Assembly: GCA_022601195.1 (NCBI GenBank)
Contig: JAHZIX010000035.1
Coordinates: 1 to 64,000, forward strand
Length of the DNA stretch: 64,000 nt
Source of the DNA: Deltaproteobacteria bacterium
Lineage (GTDB): Bacteria; Acidobacteriota; Thermoanaerobaculia; Multivoradales; JAHZIX01
Direction of reading: 5' to 3'
The translations under genes were made by a program, and so were the position numbers. Shown one piece after another: positions 9,209-17,195 of the stretch (positions are counted from its first letter, which is position 1; every line of letters starts with the position of its first letter). The notes under the pieces are model-generated. The model saw nothing but the letters and a program-made list of their open reading frames with translations, had not been told where the DNA came from and ran no database searches.

Positions 9209-9906
9209 CAGGGCACCTCCCCAGCGGCGAGCTGTGCAATGCGCTGGCGCAGATCTTCAGCGGCCGTCATCAACGCCTCCTTGGAAGCTAGTTCTTGGCT
9301 CTCGGCCGGTAGCTGGGCGTCCGGTAACCGGTGTCCCGTCTCGATATCGATGGCCAGGGGCTCGAGGTAGAAGACCCAACCCTTTTCCATATCGATGGCG
9401 CTAGCCAGGAAGAACCCCAGGCCGGTGGAGCGGTGCACTTCCAATTTCTCGAAGGTCGTTTGTCCGTTGCGCTCCTTCTCTACCTCTCTCAAGGTCACCC
9501 AGGACTGGCCGCTACGACCGGCTTCGGCAAGGCGCTCGAGGGCTTCCCGGCGAGCGGTTTCCTCGAGGATCTCTCGAGCTCGCAGGTGACAGGCGGCACC
9601 GAGGACTTGGGAGAAATCCAGCATAGCGAGTTGGGGAATATCCAGTCCTTGGGCGATGGGAACAACATAGCTAGCGTCGTTGTTTCGGAAGTGCTCGCCG
9701 AGGTCTTCGAGGGTTTCGAAAGGCCTCATGGCATCCGCCACGGCCCGCGCCAAGCGCATGGCTGCCATATAGAGGTTGGGATGACTGAGGGCAGCGCCGT
9801 AGAGAGCTTCCTCCTGCCGCCGCCAGACGGTCACCTGGTCCTGAGAGGGCGATGCCGCCGGGCCGGGAGTAGCATCCCCAGGCCGGGTCTGCTCAGGCCG
9901 GATCAT
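9208..9906 (-). CDS. Conserved-looking protein of unknown function between DUF1116 and FdrA
   Basis: 232 residues from ATG 9906; this start overlaps the DUF1116 stop by 14 nt, while the longer open frame to 10005 lies mostly inside DUF1116. I do not recognise the family. It is mostly helical and acidic, without membrane segments or a cysteine motif. The central part (about residues 80-190) reads like an enzyme accessory domain: LEDLGEHFRNNDASYVVPIAQ is followed by a Glu-rich helix and a beta-rich segment (GLGFFLASAIDMEKG). Its fixed place inside the carbamoyltransferase genes suggests an assembly or regulatory subunit. Confidence 0.75.
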   Translation of the reverse strand: MIRPEQTRPGDATPGPAASPSQDQVTVWRRQEEALYGAALSHPNLYMAAMRLARAVADAMRPFETLEDLGEHFRNNDASYVVPIAQGLDIPQLAMLDFSQVLGAACHLRAREILEETARREALERLAEAGRSGQSWVTLREVEKERNGQTTFEKLEVHRSTGLGFFLASAIDMEKGWVFYLEPLAIDIETGHRLPDAQLPAESQELASKEALMTAAEDLRQRIAQLAAGEVP

Positions 9907-11410
9907 GGGGGCTGCCTTCCGCTGGCTCGATTTCGACTGTGTTGGCCACGGGATTCCCATCGCTGAGCTTGCCCCAGCTATTGGCGAGGACTTCGAGAGC
10001 ACCATCGAAGACCGCTACCGGAGCCCTGGCTACGCCGGTGCCGATCTGCCCTACAGTGGAGCTGGTTTCATGGAGAACACCGGTGGTGATAAACGGTACC
10101 GTGCGGCTTTCCACCACCCGCCGCAAGTCGATGCCCAGGGGAGGGGAGTCGCCATCGAGGGTCGGGAGACGGAATCGCTCATAGGCTCCGAGGCAGATGG
10201 TCTGGAGCTTGGCGACGGCGGCGGCCTGGTGGGCTACGGTACCGCCGACGAAAGGGGCCACCGTGGGGGCGGCTGCGATGGCCATGCCTCCCAAGCCACA
10301 AGTTTCGATGATGGCGCTATCGCCGATGTCCCCAGCGGCGTCATCGACACTGAAACCGGTGAAATAGACCGCTTCGTCCATGGGGGAGACCGGAGCCACC
10401 ACCCATTTGTCCCCGAGGCCGCCGACTCGAATCATGAAATCCACTCCATTGCGGGCCATGGCCGTGACCACGGTGCTGTAGGGGATGCCATGGGCTGCGT
10501 CCATGACCGCTTTGACGGCAACCATGGTGAAGTTGAGGAAAAAGTGGCTGTTGCCATCTGCGAAACGAAGGATCGATGCCACTTGGGCCGGTTCGATGCC
10601 GGCATCTAGGAGAAATGGGGCGAAGCGTTTGATCCAGAGGGGGGTAGAGGCAGCGTGCCGGGCATGGCATTCGTCTCCCATCTGAAGGCCCTGGGCGACG
10701 ATGTCAAAGACTTCAAAGGGGCCGTGAAGGCGGAGTGCCTCGCCAACCGCCGGGCCCAGGCAGTCCCGAATCCACCGCAGCCGTTCCAAGGTCGCTGGCT
10801 GACCGATACCAAACCACAAAGTGTCCCCACGCCCTTCATTGAAGGTGGAATAGGCCCAGTTGCCGAAGGTCTCGTTGCGGGCCATGAGTACCGGCATGGA
10901 AGGGGAGATGACTCCGGTCATGGGGCCCACGGCGCGAAATTGGTGGTTGGGGGCCAGGTTCACTTCTCCCTGGAGCACGAGCTCTTCCGCTTGCTGATCG
11001 TCGTCGGCCCAATCTTCGAAGCGAATGGCGCCGAGGACGGCTCGCCGTTGGGGCCCGCACATGCGTTGCCAGGAGATGGGAGGGCCGGAGTGGAGGATGG
11101 TGCGACTCGGCAGATCCATGGCCTCTCCGGCTGGTGCGACTCCGTGGACCTTTGGGGTCGACTGCTGAATTCGTTCCAGAGTTTCGCGGTTGGCATCGTC
11201 GATGCGCTGCTGGAGCTCCGGGTCGAGGGCCACATCCCGCAGAATCCCCCCTCGAGCTCGATCCCCTTCCGCCGGTGGCTGCCATTGGAGGTCGACCACC
11301 GGCACCTCTTGCCGTCGCAGAGCCTCAGGAAAGCCACCCACTCCGGCGGTGATCACCTGGAGCTGCTGACCAAAGAGGGCTGGAGATCTTGCGGAAGCGT
11401 CTTCCGTCAT
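9893..11410 (-). CDS. DUF1116 protein, AllG-like carbamoyltransferase subunit, copy 1
   Basis: 505 residues from ATG 11410, which overlaps the OsmC stop as ATGA; the open frame continues upstream but that part is OsmC in another frame. DUF1116 signatures are clear: SGPPISWQRMCGPQRRAVLGAI, the long GPMTGVISPSMPV segment and MARNGVDFMIRVGGLGDKW. The E. coli relative YlbE (AllG) is a subunit of oxamate carbamoyltransferase with FdrA and YlbF. The N-terminal 80 residues (GQQLQVITAGVGGFPEALRRQ...VVDLQWQPPAEGD) are typical of long family members and absent from the short copy at 36542-37783. Confidence 0.88.
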   Translation of the reverse strand: MTEDASARSPALFGQQLQVITAGVGGFPEALRRQEVPVVDLQWQPPAEGDRARGGILRDVALDPELQQRIDDANRETLERIQQSTPKVHGVAPAGEAMDLPSRTILHSGPPISWQRMCGPQRRAVLGAIRFEDWADDDQQAEELVLQGEVNLAPNHQFRAVGPMTGVISPSMPVLMARNETFGNWAYSTFNEGRGDTLWFGIGQPATLERLRWIRDCLGPAVGEALRLHGPFEVFDIVAQGLQMGDECHARHAASTPLWIKRFAPFLLDAGIEPAQVASILRFADGNSHFFLNFTMVAVKAVMDAAHGIPYSTVVTAMARNGVDFMIRVGGLGDKWVVAPVSPMDEAVYFTGFSVDDAAGDIGDSAIIETCGLGGMAIAAAPTVAPFVGGTVAHQAAAVAKLQTICLGAYERFRLPTLDGDSPPLGIDLRRVVESRTVPFITTGVLHETSSTVGQIGTGVARAPVAVFDGALEVLANSWGKLSDGNPVANTVEIEPAEGSPHDPA

Positions 11411-11841
11411 GGTTCGCTCTCGGCCGCCGCCGGGGAGGAGGACTCGGTGGCGATCTCGATCTCGCAGCCCTGGAGGACCGTATTGCTGACGAAACAATAG
11501 GCTTTGGCTTGATCGACCAAGCGGGAGAGCTTGTCCGCTGCCAAGTCGGCGCGAACCTGGAGGTGGATCTGGTTGAACCGGAAGGCCTCCAGGTCCTTGG
11601 CCGCGTGGGCTTCGATTTCCAATGTCGCCAACTCGATGCGGCGCTTGCGGGCGATGTGGGTGACCGCCAAGCACAGACAAGAGGCAATGCTGGAAAGGAA
11701 CATCTCCGTCGGCATGGGGCCAGTGTCATCCCCTCCGAACTGGGGCATCTCATCACCGAGCAGGCGGTGTACCCCGCGGATATCGATCTCGGTGCGGTAG
11801 CCGCCGAGCCAGCGCACGTGAACCTGACGTTGGTTGGTCAT
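11407..11841 (-). CDS. OsmC-family protein
   Basis: 144 residues, OsmC/YhfA-like. The two redox-active cysteine positions of the family are present (SSIASCLCLA, C55/C57, and YCFVSNTV, C115). OsmC/Ohr proteins reduce organic hydroperoxides or act on persulfidated or thiol-bound compounds. Lying directly beside a CoA-disulfide-reductase-like flavoprotein, and opposite a coenzyme M operon, it may handle a thiol or persulfide intermediate; that is inference. GGGAG lies five bases before the ATG. It overlaps DUF1116 by 4 nt. Confidence 0.85.
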   Translation of the reverse strand: MTNQRQVHVRWLGGYRTEIDIRGVHRLLGDEMPQFGGDDTGPMPTEMFLSSIASCLCLAVTHIARKRRIELATLEIEAHAAKDLEAFRFNQIHLQVRADLAADKLSRLVDQAKAYCFVSNTVLQGCEIEIATESSSPAAAESEP

Positions 11842-11850
11842 GGCCTCTCC

Positions 11851-12153
11851 CTACTCCTGGCGTCCAGGCTGGTCTTTCTTCCACGGCTTATCCGGCCACT
11901 GCTGTTCCCGGTGAACGAAGAATAGTGGCAGGAGGCGCCGTTTGATGAACCAGGGGGTGAGCCGGAAGCCCGGAAGAAAGAGAATGGGCAGCAATCGATA
12001 GATGAAGCCCGACTTAGGGGCTGGGGGATGGCCGGCGGAAGGGTAAAGGCGGACCATCTCTCGCTGAGCCACCTGCATGAGGTAGCCCTCGGTGGTGGAG
12101 CGAAACCGCTGCATGGCGGATGGTGGAGCCGGATCTTTGGTGGTTATGGGCAT
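11851..12153 (-). CDS. Small basic protein of unknown function
   Basis: 100 residues with a good ribosome-binding site (GGGAG, 8 nt before ATG) and fitted between the flavoprotein (28 nt gap) and OsmC (9 nt gap), so it is very likely expressed. The sequence is proline-rich at both ends, with one hydrophobic patch (YRLLPILFLPGF, about 53-64) followed by a basic RLTPWFIKRRLLPLFF segment, which could lie on a membrane surface. I recognise no family. Confidence 0.65.
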   Translation of the reverse strand: MPITTKDPAPPSAMQRFRSTTEGYLMQVAQREMVRLYPSAGHPPAPKSGFIYRLLPILFLPGFRLTPWFIKRRLLPLFFVHREQQWPDKPWKKDQPGRQE

Positions 12154-12181
12154 GGTTCGGTCTCCCGGGTCGGTGACGGTA

Positions 12182-13519
12182 TCAACGGGGGCCCAATTGG
12201 GTCAGGGCGTTCTTGGCTGCAGCAGCAATGGGTTCTCCGAGAGCGCCAATAGGAGGCGAGTAGACATTCTCCATAGTGGCCAGTTCTTCCGCTGAGGTGC
12301 CCTTTCGGATGGCGAAAGCCAGAAAATCTGCCCTCTCTTTGACCCCGTCGCCACCGGTAAACTGCCCGCCGATGATCTGACGGTTCGAGGGGTCGAAGAG
12401 CAATTTGACCTGCATTTTCTCGTGGGAGGGATGGTAGCGGGCAGCGGTGATTCCGGTGGCCTTGCCGACCACATAGGGCATGCCGGTGGCCTTGGCCAGG
12501 TTCTCGGAGACCAGAGCACCTCCCACCTGGATCTTGGCACCCAGGCCCCAGGGTACATAAACCGGGCGATAGGCCTCGTCTCCTCCAGCGGCGTTGGCGC
12601 CGGCCATACGGCCCTGGGTATAGGCATAGGTGCCTGGAATGAGATTGACCGGTATCTTGAGCAGGCCGTGCATGGTCTCGACGCAGGCACCGGCGGCGAA
12701 GACACCGTCGACGTTGGTGCGCATGTGATTGTCCACCACGATGGCGCCGGTGGAGCCGGTCTTGACGCCGATGCTCTTGGCCAGTCGAGTCGCTGGTTTC
12801 ATGTTGGCCACCAGGAAGGCCATATCCGCCTCGATGTCGCCGCCGCTGGTTCGAACCGTGGTCAGCTTGCCGTCCTGGCCTTCGAAACCCAACAACTCAG
12901 TGCCGAAATGCAGCTTCACCCCGAGCTCGTCCACCAGGTGTTGTTGGAGGGGCTCCATCATGTCGGCGTCGGCAAAGTCCGAAAGCAACCAGGAACCGGA
13001 GTCCACCAGATGAGTTTCGATGCCGCGGTGGGGTAGGGCTTCGATGAGCTCGACCCCCAAGGGCTTCGCCTGCCAGACGACCGCCTTCTTGACTTCATCC
13101 AGCCGCTTGTTGATCTCCATAGCGCGGCGAATGTTCTTGATATAGACGATGCCGTTCAGGTCGACATTGGGTACCTTGGGCACCTCGTACTCCCAACCGG
13201 TGCAAATGATCAGCTGGTCGAAGGGAAATTCCTCACCGGTAGTGGTGCGGACCACGCGCTTGCCCATGTCGATGCCATCGACGACGGTACTCGTCCGTAG
13301 ATCGATTCCCATCTCCTGATAGAACTCCGCTGGCTGGAGGAAGAGACCATCGAAAGAGTCGATCTCTTTGCCGAAGACGTAGGGAATGCCGCAGGGGCTG
13401 TAGGCGATGTCTTCGAATTCGGTGAGTAGGCTCACCTTCATGGAACGATCGGTCTGAATGGCGATGGTGGCCGCTCCGGTACCGGCTCCCCCTCCTCCGA
13501 TAACGACGAGTCGGCTCAT
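12182..13519 (-). CDS. CoA-disulfide-reductase-like FAD/NAD(P) oxidoreductase
   Basis: 445 residues, pyridine nucleotide-disulfide oxidoreductase of the CoA-disulfide reductase/NADH oxidase group. The FAD loop VVIGGGGAGTGAATIA is at 5-20, and a single active-site cysteine C43 in SPCGIPYVFG is at the position that forms a mixed disulfide with CoA in CoA-disulfide reductase. A C-terminal dimerisation domain follows. The usual second NAD-loop glycines (GxGxxG) are altered (WQAKPLGVELIEAL near 150). Its stop overlaps the next gene upstream as ATGA. Opposite it is a coenzyme M operon, so a role in reducing CoM disulfide or persulfide is attractive but unproven; CoA persulfide reduction is the alternative. 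Confidence 0.85.
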   Translation of the reverse strand: MSRLVVIGGGGAGTGAATIAIQTDRSMKVSLLTEFEDIAYSPCGIPYVFGKEIDSFDGLFLQPAEFYQEMGIDLRTSTVVDGIDMGKRVVRTTTGEEFPFDQLIICTGWEYEVPKVPNVDLNGIVYIKNIRRAMEINKRLDEVKKAVVWQAKPLGVELIEALPHRGIETHLVDSGSWLLSDFADADMMEPLQQHLVDELGVKLHFGTELLGFEGQDGKLTTVRTSGGDIEADMAFLVANMKPATRLAKSIGVKTGSTGAIVVDNHMRTNVDGVFAAGACVETMHGLLKIPVNLIPGTYAYTQGRMAGANAAGGDEAYRPVYVPWGLGAKIQVGGALVSENLAKATGMPYVVGKATGITAARYHPSHEKMQVKLLFDPSNRQIIGGQFTGGDGVKERADFLAFAIRKGTSAEELATMENVYSPPIGALGEPIAAAAKNALTQLGPR

Positions 13520-14655
13520 GCCCTTACCTCCCTGGTCGCTGAAAAATTTCGATCTCTTGGTTCAGGTTGATCACGTTGGTTCTGTTGTTGCTCGGGTACT
13601 TGGCCCTGGTCTTGTCGAGGACTGCTGGCCATCGGCGGTGGGCTGGTGGAAAGGCCCATGAAAGGTTGTTGCTGGAGATCCCAGAGAATTCCCTCCTGAG
13701 TACGGCCCTCTTTCCGGTGGCGGACCCTGAGCCGAAGCTCCGGAGTCACTTGGCCGATACATTCACAGGTCAGGCCGCGGGCTGCGAAGGCGCTGCCCAC
13801 CGCGTTCTCGTGGTGGGGCCGCACGGCAAGGATGAAGCCGTAGCTGGGGCTGGCCAGGAGCCAATCCAGCAGGCGATCTCTAGCTCCCGGAGGGGTTGGA
13901 ATGGACTCCAGGTCGACCACGGCTCCCACCCCGGAAAGCTCCAACAACATCAGCAGGGAGCCCAGGAGGCCCGCCATGCTGATGTCCCGGCCGGCGTCGC
14001 ATAGGCCGGCTTCTGCCAGGGTAGGAAGAACCTCGAGATCGCCCCTCAATTCCTCCCCGGAGCGATGAGCCGTGCCGTTCCAGAATCGCCGGGCGGGTAC
14101 GAATTCTCCCTGCAGACTCGTGACGTGCAGTAGCCGGTCTCCAGGACGGGCGCCGGCACCGCTGATCAGCCTCTCGGCGCGGCCGAGAATGGCTGCCGTC
14201 AGGCAGCTGGTTGTGGCGTTGGCGGTCAGGTGCCCGCCGACCAGGGGCACTCCATAGCGTCGGCAGCTGTCCTTGAGGCCCCGCAGGATCTCTCCGCTCA
14301 CCGCACAATCCGGCGCCGTGACCGTGTCCACCAGGGCCACAGGCCTTCCACCCATGGCATAGATGTCGTTGGCATTGGCGAGCACGGCGACACGGCCCGC
14401 CAAGTACGGATCTTCAGTCACCAAATCCGGCAGGATCACTTCCGCTGCCAATAAGAGAAAACCGTCACCGTCCGGGATAGCCGCGGCATCATCGCCCACC
14501 AAGATTTCTGGCGCCTTTTGACCGACTGTTTCTTGGCACCTTTCGGTGGGCAGGAACGGGCTCGAGAGATGCTGGGCAATGGAGGCGATTTCCCTCTTTC
14601 GTTGCCAGGCTTCGGCGCTCCGCAGAGCCTCGAGCAAGGTGTCTAGTTCAGGCAC
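13516..14655 (-). CDS. Sll0787-family AIR-synthase-like protein
   Basis: About 379 residues from GTG 14655. This GTG overlaps the GNAT stop by 8 nt (GTGCCTGA), the same junction type as larC/larE. An in-frame ATG at 14724 would overlap GNAT by 77 nt. It has the PurM/ThiL/SelD/HypE ATP-binding fold: VGDDAAAIPDGDGFLLLAAEVI near residue 55, then NANDIYAMGGRPVALVDTV and GGHLTANAT. This is the AIR-synthase-like member of the Nit1C/Sll0783-Sll0787 nitrogen cluster and probably activates an amide or carboxylate with ATP. A non-conserved Gln/Pro-rich tail of about 50 residues ends the protein. Confidence 0.85.
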   Translation of the reverse strand: MPELDTLLEALRSAEAWQRKREIASIAQHLSSPFLPTERCQETVGQKAPEILVGDDAAAIPDGDGFLLLAAEVILPDLVTEDPYLAGRVAVLANANDIYAMGGRPVALVDTVTAPDCAVSGEILRGLKDSCRRYGVPLVGGHLTANATTSCLTAAILGRAERLISGAGARPGDRLLHVTSLQGEFVPARRFWNGTAHRSGEELRGDLEVLPTLAEAGLCDAGRDISMAGLLGSLLMLLELSGVGAVVDLESIPTPPGARDRLLDWLLASPSYGFILAVRPHHENAVGSAFAARGLTCECIGQVTPELRLRVRHRKEGRTQEGILWDLQQQPFMGLSTSPPPMASSPRQDQGQVPEQQQNQRDQPEPRDRNFSATREVRA

Positions 14656-15259
14656 GGTGGTTAGTGCTGGCCTGCTGTTGAACCGGAGGAGCTCGGTGTG
14701 GACCGGTCTCTTCCGGATCGCCATGGCGAAGCTTGGTTTTCTGGATCTGCTCGGGGAGGTGTGAAGCGGTTCCCGCGGTGGAAGCGCTGCTGCTTTTCCC
14801 TTCAGAAGCTTCCCGCAGAGGGGCTTCCATGAGCTGATGAGGTTGGTCTCGGTGGAGGAAGGTGTCGCCGACCTTGCGCCAGCCCATGCGCTGAAAGAAG
14901 CGGACGTTCTGTCGTTGAATATGGGCGATGAAGCGGGGCACCTGGCGCTGTTCCATTTCATGTACAGCTAGCCTGCAGAGGCGAGCACCGATCGAGGATG
15001 CATGGTGCCGGTAGGTGGCCATGACTGCCAGTCGACCACCGAACCAGACACCGTCTTTCTCCGGGTAACAGCGCACGGCTCCCACCACCGATCCCTGGGC
15101 GACGTCGATGGCGACGATATGCAGGGCTTCGGGGTCGTGGTGGTCTCGGTCGGTCTCCTCGAAGAGTCCCTGCTCTTCTACGAATACGGCATGACGAAGG
15201 GCGAAGTGGCCGGCTAGCTCATCTTCGTTGCGAGCGACGTGGTAGGCGATCTCAGCCAT
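14648..15259 (-). CDS. MSMEG_0567/Sll0786-family GNAT acyltransferase
   Basis: About 203 residues. A GNAT fold with HFALRHAVFVEEQGLFEETDRDHHD at the start, the acceptor strand VVGAVRCYPEKDGVWFGGRLAVMATYR and the helix HASSIGARLCRLAVHE, as in the nitrogen-starvation acetyltransferases of Nit1C clusters. I prefer ATG 15259, which has GAGAGGG six bases upstream; the more distal ATG at 15286 lies 3 nt from the radical SAM stop and has a poorer site. The C-terminal 50 residues (Ser-rich, EQIQKTKLRHGD) are not part of the GNAT fold. Confidence 0.85.
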   Translation of the reverse strand: MAEIAYHVARNEDELAGHFALRHAVFVEEQGLFEETDRDHHDPEALHIVAIDVAQGSVVGAVRCYPEKDGVWFGGRLAVMATYRHHASSIGARLCRLAVHEMEQRQVPRFIAHIQRQNVRFFQRMGWRKVGDTFLHRDQPHQLMEAPLREASEGKSSSASTAGTASHLPEQIQKTKLRHGDPEETGPHRAPPVQQQASTNHRA

Positions 15260-15289
15260 GAAATGCCCTCTCGGCTCGGTGGTCATTGC

Positions 15290-16372
15290 TCATTCGAAGG
15301 CGGTCAATCCGGAGCAAGCTCCGCAGCGAGTACAACCAGCTTTGCTGTTGCGATAGGAGAGCCCGTAGCGCCGGTTGTTGGCAGCGACCCGACGGTAGAT
15401 GCTCTGCATCAACTCCGGCTCCGGAGCCGGAGTGTTCTCTAGGGGAGTTCCCAATAAGGGTCGCAGGGGTACCACGAAGGGGTAGGCGCCGATCTCTGCC
15501 AGTCGCCGGCAGCCCTCGACGATGGTGTCTTCGCTGTCGCCGAAACCGACGATGACATAGGACGACACTTGATTTCTGCCAAAAATCTCCACGGCTCGCT
15601 GAAACGCCTCGAAATAGCGCTCCACGCCGATGCGGGCCTTGCCGGGGACGATGCGCTCACGGGTCTTTTGGTCGAAGCTCTCCAGGTGGATGCCCACCGT
15701 ATCGGTGCCGGCTTCCGCCAAAGGGACCATCTCCTCCAGGTCCAGCGGCGGCTCGAACTGGACTTGAATGCCCATTTCGGGAACCGCTTCCTTGATGGCC
15801 CGCACGCATTTCGTCAGGTAGCGCACTCCCATGTCGCGGCCGTTGAGAGTGCCGGTGGTCAGAACCATGTGGCTCACGCCGTCTAGGCGTCGCGCGGCTT
15901 CAGCGACCTCGGCCAGGTTTTCCGGGGTCTTGAGAGCCACAGTCTGCTCATCCTCCAGGGAGTTCTCAATGGCGCAGAACTGGCAACGATCCTCCACCTT
16001 ACGCCAGCGAATACACCGTTGGGAGACCGTGGTGGCCAACACATCTCGGCTGTGGAGGACAGCGATCTTCTGGTAGGGAATGCCCTCGGCGGTGGAGAGT
16101 TGGTAGAACTTGGGGGTCGGTGCGAAGCTCACCGGCAGCACTGGTTCGCCCTCGTGAGTGACGCAGAATCCTCCGTCGCCGTCGCCGATCACCGTGAACG
16201 GCGAGCTCTTCACGAAGTCTCCCAGGGTCGGCACCATGGCGGCGACTCCGGCTAGAAGGAAAGCCTTGTCATCGGAAGGCCCGGCTCCACCGCGTCGACC
16301 GTGGTCCTCGACCGGAATTTCCAACCGTGCACCTCGACTCTGTAACTCGACTAGAAGCTCTTGCTTCTCCAT
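15290..16372 (-). CDS. MSMEG_0568-type radical SAM protein
   Basis: 360 residues from ATG 16372 (GGGAG 8 nt upstream; an ATG at 16414 is also in frame). It resembles the MSMEG_0568 radical SAM family of Nit1C clusters. The cluster-binding cysteines are C120, C130 and C133 (CX9CX2C) instead of the usual CX3CX2C, a variation seen directly in the sequence. The rest has the radical SAM barrel: VLTTGTLNGRDMG (the GGE-like strand is changed), GIQVQFEPPLD, GIHLESFD and SSYVIVGFGDSEDTI. The C-terminus carries another three-cysteine motif, GCTRCGAC, which may hold a second cluster. Substrate unknown; the partners suggest a nitrogenous small molecule. Confidence 0.85.
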   Translation of the reverse strand: MEKQELLVELQSRGARLEIPVEDHGRRGGAGPSDDKAFLLAGVAAMVPTLGDFVKSSPFTVIGDGDGGFCVTHEGEPVLPVSFAPTPKFYQLSTAEGIPYQKIAVLHSRDVLATTVSQRCIRWRKVEDRCQFCAIENSLEDEQTVALKTPENLAEVAEAARRLDGVSHMVLTTGTLNGRDMGVRYLTKCVRAIKEAVPEMGIQVQFEPPLDLEEMVPLAEAGTDTVGIHLESFDQKTRERIVPGKARIGVERYFEAFQRAVEIFGRNQVSSYVIVGFGDSEDTIVEGCRRLAEIGAYPFVVPLRPLLGTPLENTPAPEPELMQSIYRRVAANNRRYGLSYRNSKAGCTRCGACSGLTAFE

Positions 16373-16530
16373 ATCTTTTGCTCCCGCCTTCTTGGTCCCG
16401 CTCTCTCGACCCATCGAAACTTCCCGCCATGCTCTCGGCCCTTGGCTTCGGCTCTTGGAGGGGGGCTCCGGAAATTACTCTGGATTTCGCCGATCCGCAG
16501 CCTTCACCTCAGGATCTCACGATCAGCAGC

Positions 16531-16564
16531 GGTTCGCCCGGCTCCCTAGGCTCCCGGGCGAACC
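16531..16564. other. Perfect 11-bp inverted repeat between MSMEG_0572-like gene and radical SAM gene
   Basis: GGTTCGCCCGG and its exact complement CCGGGCGAACC enclose a 12-nt loop. In the minus-strand transcript the hairpin begins 14 nt after the stop of the MSMEG_0572-family gene. No U-run follows, so it is more likely an mRNA-processing or 3'-protecting hairpin, or a weak attenuator, than a full terminator. Confidence 0.75.
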
Positions 16565-16577
16565 AGCTACCAAAATT

Positions 16578-17063
16578 CTAAACCGTCCAGGTGGCGATGG
16601 TCAGAGCACCGTCCCGCCAGTGGTCGATGAGAATGTCCAGCACGTCGAGGGGATGGAAGGGTTTGACTCCCGGGCTCACATCCGTTTCCCGCATGCCGTA
16701 GAGGCCAGCCATGGCGAAACGGCAAGCGTAAGCCTTACCGCCCTCGTCCATGATCGTCTTGAGCTGCTTGTTGACCGAAAGGTTGCCGGGAAATCCTTCA
16801 TCGCCGACGTGGGGAAATCCTCGCCCAGCAGCAGCCATGAGAACTCCGGGTCCGTAGAGGACGAAGCTGGTGTCGAACCCCTTTCGAACAATGCGGGTCG
16901 TGGTGAGCATGTTGACCAAGCCGACGGACCCTTCGAAGGGAACCGTGTGCATCATGATTAGGGCTCGGTCTCCGGGCTTTGCTTGGTGATCGGGGAAGAG
17001 TTTTTCTTCCAGATTGATCAGGGTATCTCCCGGTTGGGGGGGAGCAGCGTTCAGCATCGTCAT
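16578..17063 (-). CDS. MSMEG_0572/Sll0783-family nitrogen-starvation protein
   Basis: 161 residues of the MSMEG_0572/Sll0783 family, a conserved member of Nit1C clusters whose Synechocystis relative is strongly induced by nitrogen starvation. The fold looks DsrE-like: a short beta strand (RALIMMHTVPFEGSVGLVNMLTT), then GFDTSFVLYGPGVLMAAAGRGFP and a late cysteine (KAYACRFAMAGLYG), as in sulfur-relay DsrE/TusD proteins. That comparison is mine and tentative. It has a very strong ribosome-binding site (GAAGGAGG) and is followed by a stable hairpin, which together suggest high expression. Confidence 0.87.
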   Translation of the reverse strand: MTMLNAAPPQPGDTLINLEEKLFPDHQAKPGDRALIMMHTVPFEGSVGLVNMLTTTRIVRKGFDTSFVLYGPGVLMAAAGRGFPHVGDEGFPGNLSVNKQLKTIMDEGGKAYACRFAMAGLYGMRETDVSPGVKPFHPLDVLDILIDHWRDGALTIATWTV

Positions 17064-17195
17064 CTCTCATCCTCCTTCGATATGGTTTCTAGTGGATTTC
17101 TAGCGGATCACTTTCTTCGTTCCTGCTGTGTCTTATCCTGCTGAGTATTATCTTGCTACCTTCTATCTCTGCTTCGTTTGCGAGGATGTGGTGGG

